DNA from: Candidatus Subteraquimicrobium carltonvillense
GTDB taxonomy: Bacteria > Actinomycetota > Aquicultoria > Subteraquimicrobiales > Subteraquimicrobiaceae
NCBI GenBank assembly: GCA_002339355.1
Contig: DDKQ01000075.1
Span: 1-11,288, forward strand
DNA length: 11,288 nucleotides
Direction: 5' to 3'
This document shows positions 1 through 5,822 of the stretch, one piece after another (within the stretch, counting starts at the first letter, position 1; each line of letters starts with the position of its first letter). The notes beneath the pieces are model-generated. The model was not told the origin of the DNA. It did no database searches and saw nothing but the letters and a program-made list of their open reading frames with translations. A program made the translations under genes and the position numbers.

Positions 1-402
1 ATGTTGAAAGAGATTAAGGTTACCCAACCCTCTGATAGAGAGGAAACAAGCCACCTCGGATACCTCCTTCACAATCTGTATTGTGCAATGGAAGATCTCT
101 TTCAGGAAATAGCTAAGACCTTTGAAAATCGTATTGAAGATCTATCTAAATACCATAGGGAGCTCCTTAAACGTATGCAATTGAATATGCCAGGGATAAG
201 ACCAAGACTCCTCTCCAAAGAAAGTTATCTTATCCTGGATGAGCTTAGGGGGTTTAGACATATCTTCAGACACTCATATGACTATGAACTCGCTCCAGAT
301 AGAGTAAAAGATCTTAAACAGAAGATTCTTACCGATTGGAGATATATAGAAAGGGATCTGAATGTTTTTATAGATTTCTTGCAAAAAGCTATAAAAGATT
401 AA
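1..402 (+). CDS. HepT-like HEPN-domain protein (putative RNase toxin of an MNT/HEPN module), 5' end probably outside window
   Basis: The 133 visible residues are a mostly helical, cytoplasmic HEPN-type protein. The key motif is R-x4-H-x-Y at residues 86-93 (RHIFRHSY), the catalytic signature of HEPN ribonucleases, within a segment (LRGFRHIFRHSYDYEL) typical of HepT-like toxins. An N-terminal helix with SHLGYLLHNLYCAMEDLF also fits that family. In MNT/HEPN modules the HEPN RNase is usually neutralised by an adjacent nucleotidyltransferase that AMPylates a tyrosine near the motif; Y93 or Y95 would be the candidates. An ATG sits exactly at base 1, but family members normally have one more N-terminal helix, so the real start is probably upstream. 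The MNT partner would be expected just left of the window. The stop lies 23 bases before the next gene. Family assignment is fairly secure; toxin activity is inferred. Confidence 0.72.
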   Translation: MLKEIKVTQPSDREETSHLGYLLHNLYCAMEDLFQEIAKTFENRIEDLSKYHRELLKRMQLNMPGIRPRLLSKESYLILDELRGFRHIFRHSYDYELAPDRVKDLKQKILTDWRYIERDLNVFIDFLQKAIKD

Positions 403-425
403 GAACGTGCGGCTCTCTGAGTGCA

Positions 426-1394
426 ATGGATAAGCCGAAAGTCTCAATTGTAATTCCAGCGAAATCATTCAATAAGAATCTTAAGGAGTGCCTTAAGCAT
501 TGTCTTGATTTGGACTACCCAGATTTTGAGATTATAGTTTTACCCGATTCTTCCTTTAATGCGCCTCATCCAAAGGTGAAGGTAATTCCAACAGGACTTG
601 CCAGACCTGCTGAGAAGAGGGATATAGCACTTTCATATTGCAAAGGGGAAGTCCTTGCTTTCATAGACGATGATGCTTATCCCGCCAATGATTGGCTTCG
701 AAATGCCATTAAGTATTTCCAGGATTCTAAAGTAGCTGCTGTTGGGGGACCTGCTGTAACCCCTGAGACAGATGGCCTAATGCAGAAAGCCAGTGGTTTG
801 GTTTATTCATCATCACTATGTAGCGGGAATCTCGCCTTCAGATATGTTCCAAAGAAACAGCGCGAGGTGGACGATTATCCCAGCTGCAACTTGATTGTTC
901 GTAAATCCATCCTGGAGGAAATCGGGGGGTTTGATACCAATTTCTGGCCAGGGGAAGATACCAAACTCTGTCTCCAAATAACGAATGATCTTCGGCAGAA
1001 GATTATCTATGCTCCCGATGTACTCGTTTACCATCATCGTCGCCCCCTTTTCGCACCACATTTGAAGCAGGTTTGGAGGTACGCTTTACATAGGGGCTAT
1101 TTTGCTAAGAAGTTTCCTCAAACTTCTTTAAGGGTTACCTATTTTATCCCAACATTATTTGTCCTTGGTTTAATCTTTGGCTTAATTGCTGCCTGGTTTA
1201 ATCCTATATCTAGGATTCTTTGCATTGCTGTATTAGCTATCTACCTATTTTCTGCTCTGTTAGCAGGCTTGCAAGGCAGAAACCCCAGGATAGTCTTAGC
1301 GGTATCTTTGGGTATTGTAGTGACCCATATCTGCTATGGACTTGGATTTTTAAAGGGCTTGTTTTCTAGAAGACTGAAGGAAGAAAAAATCTAG
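426..1394 (+). CDS. Family 2 glycosyltransferase (GT-A fold) with C-terminal membrane segments
   Basis: This 322-residue enzyme should transfer a sugar from a nucleotide-sugar donor to a growing glycan at the inner face of the membrane. The GT-A core starts at once (KVSIVIPAKSFNKNLKECL). The metal-binding DXD equivalent is DDD at residues 81-83 (AFIDDDAYP), and WPGEDTKL at 164-171 supplies the ED motif expected for the catalytic base region. Three hydrophobic stretches at about 228-247, 252-272 and 279-300 anchor the C-terminus in the membrane. I chose ATG 426 because it directly precedes the first GT-A strand; the reading frame is open back to 336, but that extension reads through the 3' end of the preceding gene. 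No strong Shine-Dalgarno sequence is visible at 426. The acceptor and sugar cannot be told from sequence. It lies 23 bases after the HepT-like gene. Confidence 0.86.
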   Translation: MDKPKVSIVIPAKSFNKNLKECLKHCLDLDYPDFEIIVLPDSSFNAPHPKVKVIPTGLARPAEKRDIALSYCKGEVLAFIDDDAYPANDWLRNAIKYFQDSKVAAVGGPAVTPETDGLMQKASGLVYSSSLCSGNLAFRYVPKKQREVDDYPSCNLIVRKSILEEIGGFDTNFWPGEDTKLCLQITNDLRQKIIYAPDVLVYHHRRPLFAPHLKQVWRYALHRGYFAKKFPQTSLRVTYFIPTLFVLGLIFGLIAAWFNPISRILCIAVLAIYLFSALLAGLQGRNPRIVLAVSLGIVVTHICYGLGFLKGLFSRRLKEEKI

Positions 1395-1399
1395 TCTAC

Positions 1400-1427
1400 A
1401 GCAAAGAGCAGAGAGCAAAGAGATAGC
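1400..1427. repeat. Heptanucleotide tandem array, consensus AGCAAAG
   Basis: Consecutive seven-base units AGCAAAG, AGCAGAG and AGCAAAG run from 1400 to 1420, followed by a degenerate unit AGATAGC. The array begins six bases after the stop codon of the preceding glycosyltransferase gene. It is one of several seven-base arrays with different unit sequences in this part of the window. Confidence 0.7.
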
Positions 1428-1428
1428 G

Positions 1429-1455
1429 TGTCACTCTGAACGAAGTGAAGAGTCT
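1429..1455 (+). repeat. Short dispersed repeat reading CHSERSEES
   Basis: On the + strand the bases translate as CHSERSEES and run directly into the frame of the GIY-YIG remnant that follows. This sequence is a familiar short dispersed repeat in many environmental bacterial genomes (established knowledge, from memory). A shorter related copy occurs at 1609-1642, so the two copies bracket the nuclease remnant. Confidence 0.6.
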
Positions 1456-1540
1456 GTGCTTATTTACTTTGAAACGACGAATAATGTGAAAAGTGCGATT
1501 GCCAGAGAAAAGCAAATTAAGGCTGTTAAGAAGAAAGAAA

Positions 1541-1564
1541 CCTGTCCTGAGCTTGTCGAAGGAA
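1541..1564 (+). repeat. Short dispersed repeat reading CPELVEG, inserted in the GIY-YIG remnant
   Basis: The core CCTGAGCTTGTCGAAGG at 1546-1562 is a widespread short dispersed sequence in environmental bacteria, seen on the opposite strand as CCTTCGACAAGCTCAGG (from memory). Here it interrupts a conserved protein motif between KKKE and IALIES and adds eight codons without shifting the frame, which marks it as an insertion rather than native coding sequence. Confidence 0.6.
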
Positions 1565-1608
1565 TAGCCTTGATTGAATCTATGAACAAGAAAAATTTAA
1601 GTAAAGGG

Positions 1609-1642
1609 CTCGCTTTGAGTGAAGAGTCTAGGGATTTTTCGC
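1609..1642 (+). repeat. Second, shorter copy of the SERSEES-type repeat (reads SEESRDFS)
   Basis: The sequence shares GTGAAGAGTCT with the copy at 1429-1455 but lacks four bases (ACGA) present there. It continues into AGGGATTTTTCGC, a common extension of this repeat class. It forms the C-terminal codons of the nuclease remnant frame, which indicates that the native gene end has been overwritten. Confidence 0.5.
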
Positions 1643-1704
1643 TGGGCTAAAGAATCGCAAAAAAGCGTAGAGGCTGGGTCAAAGAGTGTAGAGACAAAAG
1701 GTTT

Positions 1705-1753
1705 CTAAGCTCTTGGCTCTAAGCTCCAAGCTGAAAAGTCTAAGCTCCATACT
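1705..1753. repeat. Heptanucleotide tandem array, consensus CTAAGCT
   Basis: Seven units in register: CTAAGCT, CTTGGCT, CTAAGCT, CCAAGCT, GAAAAGT, CTAAGCT, CCATACT. The three exact CTAAGCT units start at 1705, 1719 and 1740, spaced 14 and 21 bases, both multiples of seven. Translated in the frame of the next gene the array gives a low-complexity stretch (LSSKLKSLSS), so codons upstream of ATG 1776 are repeat DNA and probably not protein. Confidence 0.75.
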
Positions 1754-1771
1754 TGAGAAAGGAGTTTCTCA
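1754..1771 (+). promoter_or_regulatory. Shine-Dalgarno sequence presented in a hairpin loop before the radical SAM gene
   Basis: TGAGAAA (1754-1760) and TTTCTCA (1765-1771) are perfect reverse complements and flank the loop GGAG (1761-1764). GGAG is the best ribosome binding site for ATG 1776, at a spacing of 11 bases. A seven-pair stem with a four-base loop could present or mask the site. The pairing is seen directly; a regulatory role is inference and the stem is short and AU-rich. Confidence 0.4.
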
Positions 1772-1775
1772 GCGA

Positions 1776-3341
1776 ATGAAAGTAATGATTGCTTATCCTC
1801 CTCTTAAAAGCGAGAAGGGCACGCCACTTTTAGGCCAGAACCGTCAGTTCCAGTGGTTTCACAGTCCCACCTATATTTATCCTATGGTACCTGCTAGTGC
1901 TGCTACTCTGCTTAAAGAAAATGGTTATGAGGTTGTTTGGAGCGACGGGATAGCTGAGGACTGGACCTATGAGGAGTTCTTAGAGCACGTTAGGCAGGAA
2001 AAACCAGATTTAATTGCTATGGAAACCAAAACCCCTGTTGTTAAACAACACTGGCACATCATCTCTGATCTCAAACAACTGTCAACTGTCAATTACCAAC
2101 CGTTAACTGTTCTCTTCGGCGACCACGTAACTGCTCTTCCTGAAGAATCAATGCGGAACTCCAAAGTTGATTTTGTTCTTACCGGCGGCGACTATGATTT
2201 TCTCCTCCTCAACCTCTGCAATTATTTATCCTCTTCATCGCTATCAGCAAGAAATTTGTTAACTGTCAACTGCCAACCGTCAACTAAGAATCTGTTAACT
2301 CCCAACTCCCAACCCCCAACTTGCTCTTTAGAACCTGGTATCTGGTACCGCTACAATGGCCAGATCAGAAATACTGGTCATTTTGAGTTAAACCACGACT
2401 TGAACTCCCTGCCATTCATTGATCGAGATTTAACCAAATGGCGTCTTTACGCTTATAAAAATGGTAATTATAAGCGAACTCCTGGCACTTATATTATGAG
2501 TGGGCGCGATTGCTGGCACAGAGAAAAGGGCGGATGCACTTTTTGTGCTTGGACTTTGCTTTACCCAAAATTTCGAGTAAGAAAAGTAGATAATGTCTTA
2601 GATGAGATCGGGCAATTTATAGAAAGATATAAAATTCGGGAGATAATGGATGACACAGGCACTTTTCCGACCGGACCCTGGCTCGAGAAATTCTGTCAGG
2701 GCATGATTGAGCGAGGATATAATAAGAAAGTTGTGATAGATTGTAACATGCGGTTTGGAGCCTTATCCTATGAAGAGTATAAGTTAATGAAGAAGGCAAG
2801 CTTTAGGCTTCTTCTTTTTGGTCTCGAGTCAGGTAATCAGGAAACATTGAATAAAGTAAACAAAGGATTGACTCTTGAGCAGATTGAAGAGTCTTGCAAA
2901 TTAGCCAGTGAGGCTGGACTTGATCCTCATATAACAGTGATGTTTGGCTATCCTTGGGAAACCGATGAAAAGGTGAAAAAAACGGTAGACTTTGCAAGAT
3001 ACTTAATGCGCAAAGGTTACGCAAGCACTCTTCAAGCAACAATTGTAATTCCATATCCAGGGACATCTCTGTTCGAAGAATGCAAAAAAAACGGATGGTT
3101 GAAAACAGTGGAGTGGACTCGTTATGATATGAGAGAGCCTGTGATGAAGACACCAGTAGGTGATGAGAAGATAAAAGAGGCTGTCCAAAGCTTATATAAG
3201 GTTGCATTCCATCCAGAGTTTGTCGTTCGAAGGATTTTAAATGTGAGAAGTTTTGAGGATATAAAATTTTTAGGTAGAGCCTTCTTAAAAGTTGGTGGTC
3301 ATTTACTGGATTTCAAGAATAGTCAGAGCAAAAGATGCTGA
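1776..3341 (+). CDS. B12-binding-domain radical SAM protein, reading frame expanded by heptanucleotide repeats
   Basis: This 521-residue cytoplasmic enzyme has a cobalamin-binding-like Rossmann domain at its N-terminus (MKVMIAYPPL, then GYEVVWSDG, then FGDHVTALPEES) and a radical SAM barrel from about residue 235. The cluster cysteines are C246, C254 and C257 (GRDCWHREKGGCTFCAW), spaced C-x7-C-x2-C instead of the classic C-x3-C-x2-C. Barrel motifs follow: IMDDTGTFP, IDCNMRFGAL, LFGLESGNQETL, VMFGYPWETDE and VIPYPGTSLFEECK. No DxHxxG cobalamin-ligand motif is seen, as in many relatives of this architecture. The start is ATG 1776, with GGAG upstream; earlier codons are repeat DNA. Two low-complexity segments, about residues 100-111 and 152-184, are translated seven-base repeats. 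The gene sits among glycosyltransferases, so modification of a sugar or lipid carrier is plausible, but the substrate is unknown. Confidence 0.88.
   Translation: MKVMIAYPPLKSEKGTPLLGQNRQFQWFHSPTYIYPMVPASAATLLKENGYEVVWSDGIAEDWTYEEFLEHVRQEKPDLIAMETKTPVVKQHWHIISDLKQLSTVNYQPLTVLFGDHVTALPEESMRNSKVDFVLTGGDYDFLLLNLCNYLSSSSLSARNLLTVNCQPSTKNLLTPNSQPPTCSLEPGIWYRYNGQIRNTGHFELNHDLNSLPFIDRDLTKWRLYAYKNGNYKRTPGTYIMSGRDCWHREKGGCTFCAWTLLYPKFRVRKVDNVLDEIGQFIERYKIREIMDDTGTFPTGPWLEKFCQGMIERGYNKKVVIDCNMRFGALSYEEYKLMKKASFRLLLFGLESGNQETLNKVNKGLTLEQIEESCKLASEAGLDPHITVMFGYPWETDEKVKKTVDFARYLMRKGYASTLQATIVIPYPGTSLFEECKKNGWLKTVEWTRYDMREPVMKTPVGDEKIKEAVQSLYKVAFHPEFVVRRILNVRSFEDIKFLGRAFLKVGGHLLDFKNSQSKRC
2077..2111. repeat. 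Heptanucleotide array, consensus AACTGTC, inside the radical SAM gene
   Basis: Five units in register: AACTGTC, AACTGTC, AATTACC, AACCGTT, AACTGTT. They are translated as QLSTVNYQPLTV, between helix residues (HIISDLK) and the strand and loop leading to FGDHVTALPEE. The low complexity and exact period mark this as a repeat tract accommodated in a linker of the B12-binding domain. Confidence 0.75.
2254..2288. repeat. Second AACTGTC-type heptanucleotide array inside the radical SAM gene
   Basis: A degenerate unit ATTTGTT is followed by AACTGTC, AACTGCC, AACCGTC and AACTAAG, translated as NLLTVNCQPSTK. It continues directly into the AACTCCC array at 2289. Together the two form a linker of about 30 residues between the B12-binding domain and the barrel. 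Confidence 0.72.
2289..2324. repeat. AACTCCC heptanucleotide array inside the radical SAM gene
   Basis: An eight-base AATCTGTT leader is followed by AACTCCC, AACTCCC, AACCCCC and AACTTGC, translated as LLTPNSQPPTC. The leader region (TAAGAATCTGTTAACT) closely resembles the one before the previous array (AAGAAATTTGTTAACT), which suggests duplication of a larger segment. The native protein resumes at LEPGIWYRYNGQ. Confidence 0.7.
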
Positions 3342-3463
3342 AGCCAAGGAGCAGTCTACGTGTACTTCTGGCAACAAGCTCTGCTACTAGAATAATGCGA
3401 ACTAAAGTTAATAATTGTCGTCTTAAAGAATCTCATGGCTTAGGTGCTGGAGCGAGTGGAGAA

Positions 3464-3643
3464 ATGAGATATATTGCTTTGTTAAGGGAAAGAGAGCTTC
3501 AGAAGAAGAACCTGCGGGAAGCGGCTTTGAAGGAAGCCAAGAGATTTTCGGCTCTTCCTAAAAGGGAGTTTAAATATGAGACCCTTTACCTTATCGCGTA
3601 TTATGCAAGTTCTGAGTTTGCAAAGTTTGCTATTTATTGCTGA
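3464..3643 (+). pseudogene. Probable remnant of an MNT-type nucleotidyltransferase (N-terminal part only)
   Basis: The 59 residues from ATG 3464 contain a charged helix (LRERELQKKNLREAALKEAK) followed by RFSALPKREFKYETLYLI. This matches the usual start of small MNT nucleotidyltransferases, where a helix ALKEAKRIAELLKE leads to a strand VYLFGSLARG. Here the sequence breaks exactly where the GS catalytic motif should follow: LYLI is succeeded by AYYASSEFAKF and a stop, with no GS motif and no D-x-D. It is therefore probably a truncated gene. GGAG lies only two bases before the ATG, too close for efficient initiation. The frame is open back to 3335, overlapping the radical SAM stop. MNT proteins pair with HepT-type HEPN proteins such as the one at the left edge, so this may be debris of a related module. 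It could also be an unrelated small protein. Confidence 0.45.
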
Positions 3644-3669
3644 TTAGATTAGCAATGGAGATAAAAGTT

Positions 3670-4695
3670 ATGGAGATTAAAAATTCACTTCCTTCCGTAT
3701 CAATCATAATTCCAACTTTGAATTCAGAGAAGGTTTTGGAAGATTGTTTGGAGTCAATAGAAGCACTTGACTATTCTAAGGAAAAAATTGAGATAATCAT
3801 TGCTGATGGAGGATCAACCGATTCGACTCTCGATATAGCTAAGAAATATGATGTGGATAGAATCCTTCCCAATCCTTTAAAGACTAGCGAAGCAGGGAAA
3901 GCAGTGGGGTTGAGATATGCAAAGAATGAGATCGTCGCTTTTATTGATTCCGACAATATCTTGCCTATAAAAAATTGGCTGAAGCAGATGATTAAGCCAC
4001 TGGAGGAACCAGATATAGTTGGTAGTGAACCCATAGAATATACTTATCGAAAGGGAGATGGATATATTACTCGGTACTGTGCTTTAATGGGCATGAATGA
4101 CCCTCTATGCCTATTCCTTGGTAATTACGATCGCTATAACCAGATTACCCGAAGGTGGACTCAGATGCCCGTGGTTGAGGAGGACAAGGGAGTTTATCTC
4201 AAAGTTACTCTTGACAGTCAGAGGCTGCCCACCATTGGTGCCAATGGTACTATCCTGCGAAGAAAATTACTCGATGAATATAGGAACAAAGATTATCTCT
4301 TTGATATTGATGTCATTGCTGAGTTAGCTGCTCTAAGCAGAAATAAATTCGCTAAGGTCAAAACTGGAATAATTCATCTTTTCTCCGGCAATGTAGCTAC
4401 ATTTAAACGCAAGCAGAGGCGTCGCATTAGGGATTATCTCTACTATAACAAGCTGGGCGTTCGGCAATATCCGTGGGGAAGGCAGAGCAAGCTGGGGGTA
4501 GTCAAGTTTGTTGTGTACTGCCTACTGGTATTTCCCTTAATTGGCCAGAGCTTGATTGGTTTTATTAGGAAACCAGATAAGGCGTGGTTTTTTCACCCTA
4601 TTGCCTGCTGGATTACACTCTGGGAATATGGCCGGGAAAGAATTTGGGGATTTTTTGCTGTTAAGGAGCTGGGAAGAGCAGGATGGAGTCAGTAG
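3670..4695 (+). CDS. Family 2 glycosyltransferase with one C-terminal membrane segment
   Basis: A 341-residue GT-A enzyme predicted to use a nucleotide-sugar donor at the cytoplasmic face. The N-terminal strand SVSIIIPTLNSEKVLEDCL, the ADGGSTDST motif near residues 45-53, and the DXD motif D93-S-D95 (AFIDSDNILP) are canonical. The acceptor half carries PTIGANGTILRRKLLDE and a DIDVIAELA segment. A hydrophobic stretch at about 265-288 is a probable membrane helix, followed by a basic and aromatic tail. ATG 3670 is the best start, with GGAG at 3657-3660 nine bases upstream; in-frame ATG 3655 and TTG 3637 are less likely because they lack a ribosome binding site. The stop overlaps the next gene by 13 bases, which implies co-translation. 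Sugar specificity is not readable. Confidence 0.87.
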   Translation: MEIKNSLPSVSIIIPTLNSEKVLEDCLESIEALDYSKEKIEIIIADGGSTDSTLDIAKKYDVDRILPNPLKTSEAGKAVGLRYAKNEIVAFIDSDNILPIKNWLKQMIKPLEEPDIVGSEPIEYTYRKGDGYITRYCALMGMNDPLCLFLGNYDRYNQITRRWTQMPVVEEDKGVYLKVTLDSQRLPTIGANGTILRRKLLDEYRNKDYLFDIDVIAELAALSRNKFAKVKTGIIHLFSGNVATFKRKQRRRIRDYLYYNKLGVRQYPWGRQSKLGVVKFVVYCLLVFPLIGQSLIGFIRKPDKAWFFHPIACWITLWEYGRERIWGFFAVKELGRAGWSQ

Positions 4696-5822
4696 AACCT
4701 GGGAAGAGAAGAAGATTATTTGCTTTCATGAATTCATATTCTCAAGGAAAAAGTGGAGGAGATATTTGTTTTATTGAAGTGGCTAAAAAGATAAACAAAT
4801 TTGACAAGACTGTGGTAACCTCTTTGCTAGGTAAGGAGCTGTGTGAAACAAAGGGATTAAAAGCCGATTACTTAATCACGACGAAAGAACAAAATTTCAA
4901 AAATGTTATCCCTACTTATTTTAAACGAATTATTAAGGCATTTTTATTGAAGCTGAAAATTGAGAACGAAGATATTCTATATTCCACTTCCGATTTTTTA
5001 CCTGACGTTCTCCCTGCATTTTGCCAAAAAATGAGGAACAAAAAAGTCTACTGGATTCAAAAAATATTCCATCTGATTCCTTCCAATAGGCTCATTCCCC
5101 ATCATGCTCAGAAAGCCAGTTTCTTCTTGATTAAACTTTTTGCAGATTTGATTATTGCGGATAATTGTTTATTAAAAGAAGATCTCGTCCGTCAAGGATT
5201 TGATGGTGATAGGATTGAAGTGAACTACCCTGGGATTGATGCGAGCTACTTTAAGAGTATAAAAGCAGTTGAGGACAAAAGCAGTGAAGCAACTTTTCTT
5301 GGAAGGCTCCATCCTTCAAAAGGCATCTTTGATTTAGTAGAAATATGGAAGCTTGTTTGTGTGAAGAAACCTAAGGCTAAATTGGCAATCATTGGGAGTG
5401 GAAATGAGACGACCAAGGAAGAATTGAAGAAAAAAATAGAGAGGACCAAATTAGAGCATAATGTCAACGTTCTGGATTATCTGGAAAGTAATGAAGCATT
5501 TGGGATTGTGAAGTCAAGCAAAGTATTCATATTTCCAAGCCACGAAGAAGGATTTGGAATCGCAATATTGGAAGCGATGGCCTGTGGTTTGCCTGTAGTT
5601 GCATATGATTTGCCAGTTTATCAAGAAGTTTTCCCAAAAGGGATGATAAAAGTTGAAATGGGAAATATAAAAAAATTTGCAGATGAGGTTTTAAATTTAT
5701 TAGATAATAAAAAATTTTATAATGAAATTTCTGAAGAAGCAATAAATAATGCTGCTTCATATGATTGGGATGAAGTTGCTGAAAGAGAATGTGGATTGAT
5801 GGAGAAAGTCATAAATCTATGA
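4683..5822 (+). CDS. Family 4 glycosyltransferase (GT-B fold, retaining)
   Basis: A 379-residue soluble or peripheral GT-B enzyme. The N-terminal acceptor domain includes SQGKSGGDICFIEVAKKINK (glycine-rich loop after strand one). The C-terminal donor domain begins near EATFLGRLHPSKG at 202-214, which contains the phosphate-binding Arg and Lys (R208, K213). The EX7E signature is E289 to E297 in SHEEGFGIAILEAMACGLPVV. It should transfer a sugar with retention of configuration, most often from a UDP- or GDP-sugar. ATG 4683 overlaps the preceding gene by 13 bases; AGGAG at 4664-4668 is rather distant, and ATG 4728 (MNSYSQGK) is an alternative start. The stop overlaps the next ATG as ATGA. This gene looks more AT-rich than those before 4600. 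Confidence 0.88.
   Translation: MESVEPGKRRRLFAFMNSYSQGKSGGDICFIEVAKKINKFDKTVVTSLLGKELCETKGLKADYLITTKEQNFKNVIPTYFKRIIKAFLLKLKIENEDILYSTSDFLPDVLPAFCQKMRNKKVYWIQKIFHLIPSNRLIPHHAQKASFFLIKLFADLIIADNCLLKEDLVRQGFDGDRIEVNYPGIDASYFKSIKAVEDKSSEATFLGRLHPSKGIFDLVEIWKLVCVKKPKAKLAIIGSGNETTKEELKKKIERTKLEHNVNVLDYLESNEAFGIVKSSKVFIFPSHEEGFGIAILEAMACGLPVVAYDLPVYQEVFPKGMIKVEMGNIKKFADEVLNLLDNKKFYNEISEEAINNAASYDWDEVAERECGLMEKVINL

Larger units (their letters stand above)
1456..1650 (+). pseudogene. GIY-YIG nuclease family remnant (C-terminal half only), interrupted by repeats
   Basis: Residues reading LIYFETTNNVKSAIAREKQI, then KAVKKKE, and after a break IALIESMN, match the C-terminal half of small stand-alone GIY-YIG nuclease domain proteins (UPF0213-like). 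There the usual order is LVYYEE, then AIAREKQLKGW, then KIALIESMNP. The GIY and YIG strands and the catalytic Arg/Tyr region are absent: sequence upstream is repeat DNA. An eight-residue block TCPELVEG, encoded by a short dispersed repeat, splits KKKE from IALIES, and a second repeat replaces the C-terminus. The frame stays open through the insertions. Without the catalytic half it cannot be an active nuclease, so I call it a relic. The apparent GTG start at 1456 carries no convincing ribosome binding site. The family match is good; any residual expression is doubtful. Confidence 0.68.

Noticed and set aside
336..425. N-terminal extension of the first GT2 gene back to 336
   Set aside because: The extra 30 codons overlap the end of the HepT-like gene in another frame and precede a standard GT-A start (MDKPKVSIVIP), so ATG 426 is preferred.
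1634..1664. Rho-independent terminator formed by T-rich and A-rich runs
   Set aside because: The runs TTTTT and AAAAAA do not extend into a GC-rich stem; the inner bases mismatch.
1713..1775. Upstream start (TTG 1713) for the radical SAM gene
   Set aside because: The 21 extra residues are a translation of the CTAAGCT array; the native protein begins MKVMIAYPP at 1776 with GGAG upstream.
1400..2324. CRISPR array
   Set aside because: The repeats are seven-base tandem units without spacers, and no cas gene is present.
2803..3207. Minus-strand open frame of 134 codons inside the radical SAM gene
   Set aside because: It lies antisense to a strongly conserved barrel, shows no family motif, and is best explained as a shadow of the real gene.
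3335..3463. Start at 3335 for the small MNT-like frame
   Set aside because: The first 43 codons overlap the radical SAM stop, show no recognisable domain and look like random or repeat-derived sequence; similarity begins after ATG 3464.
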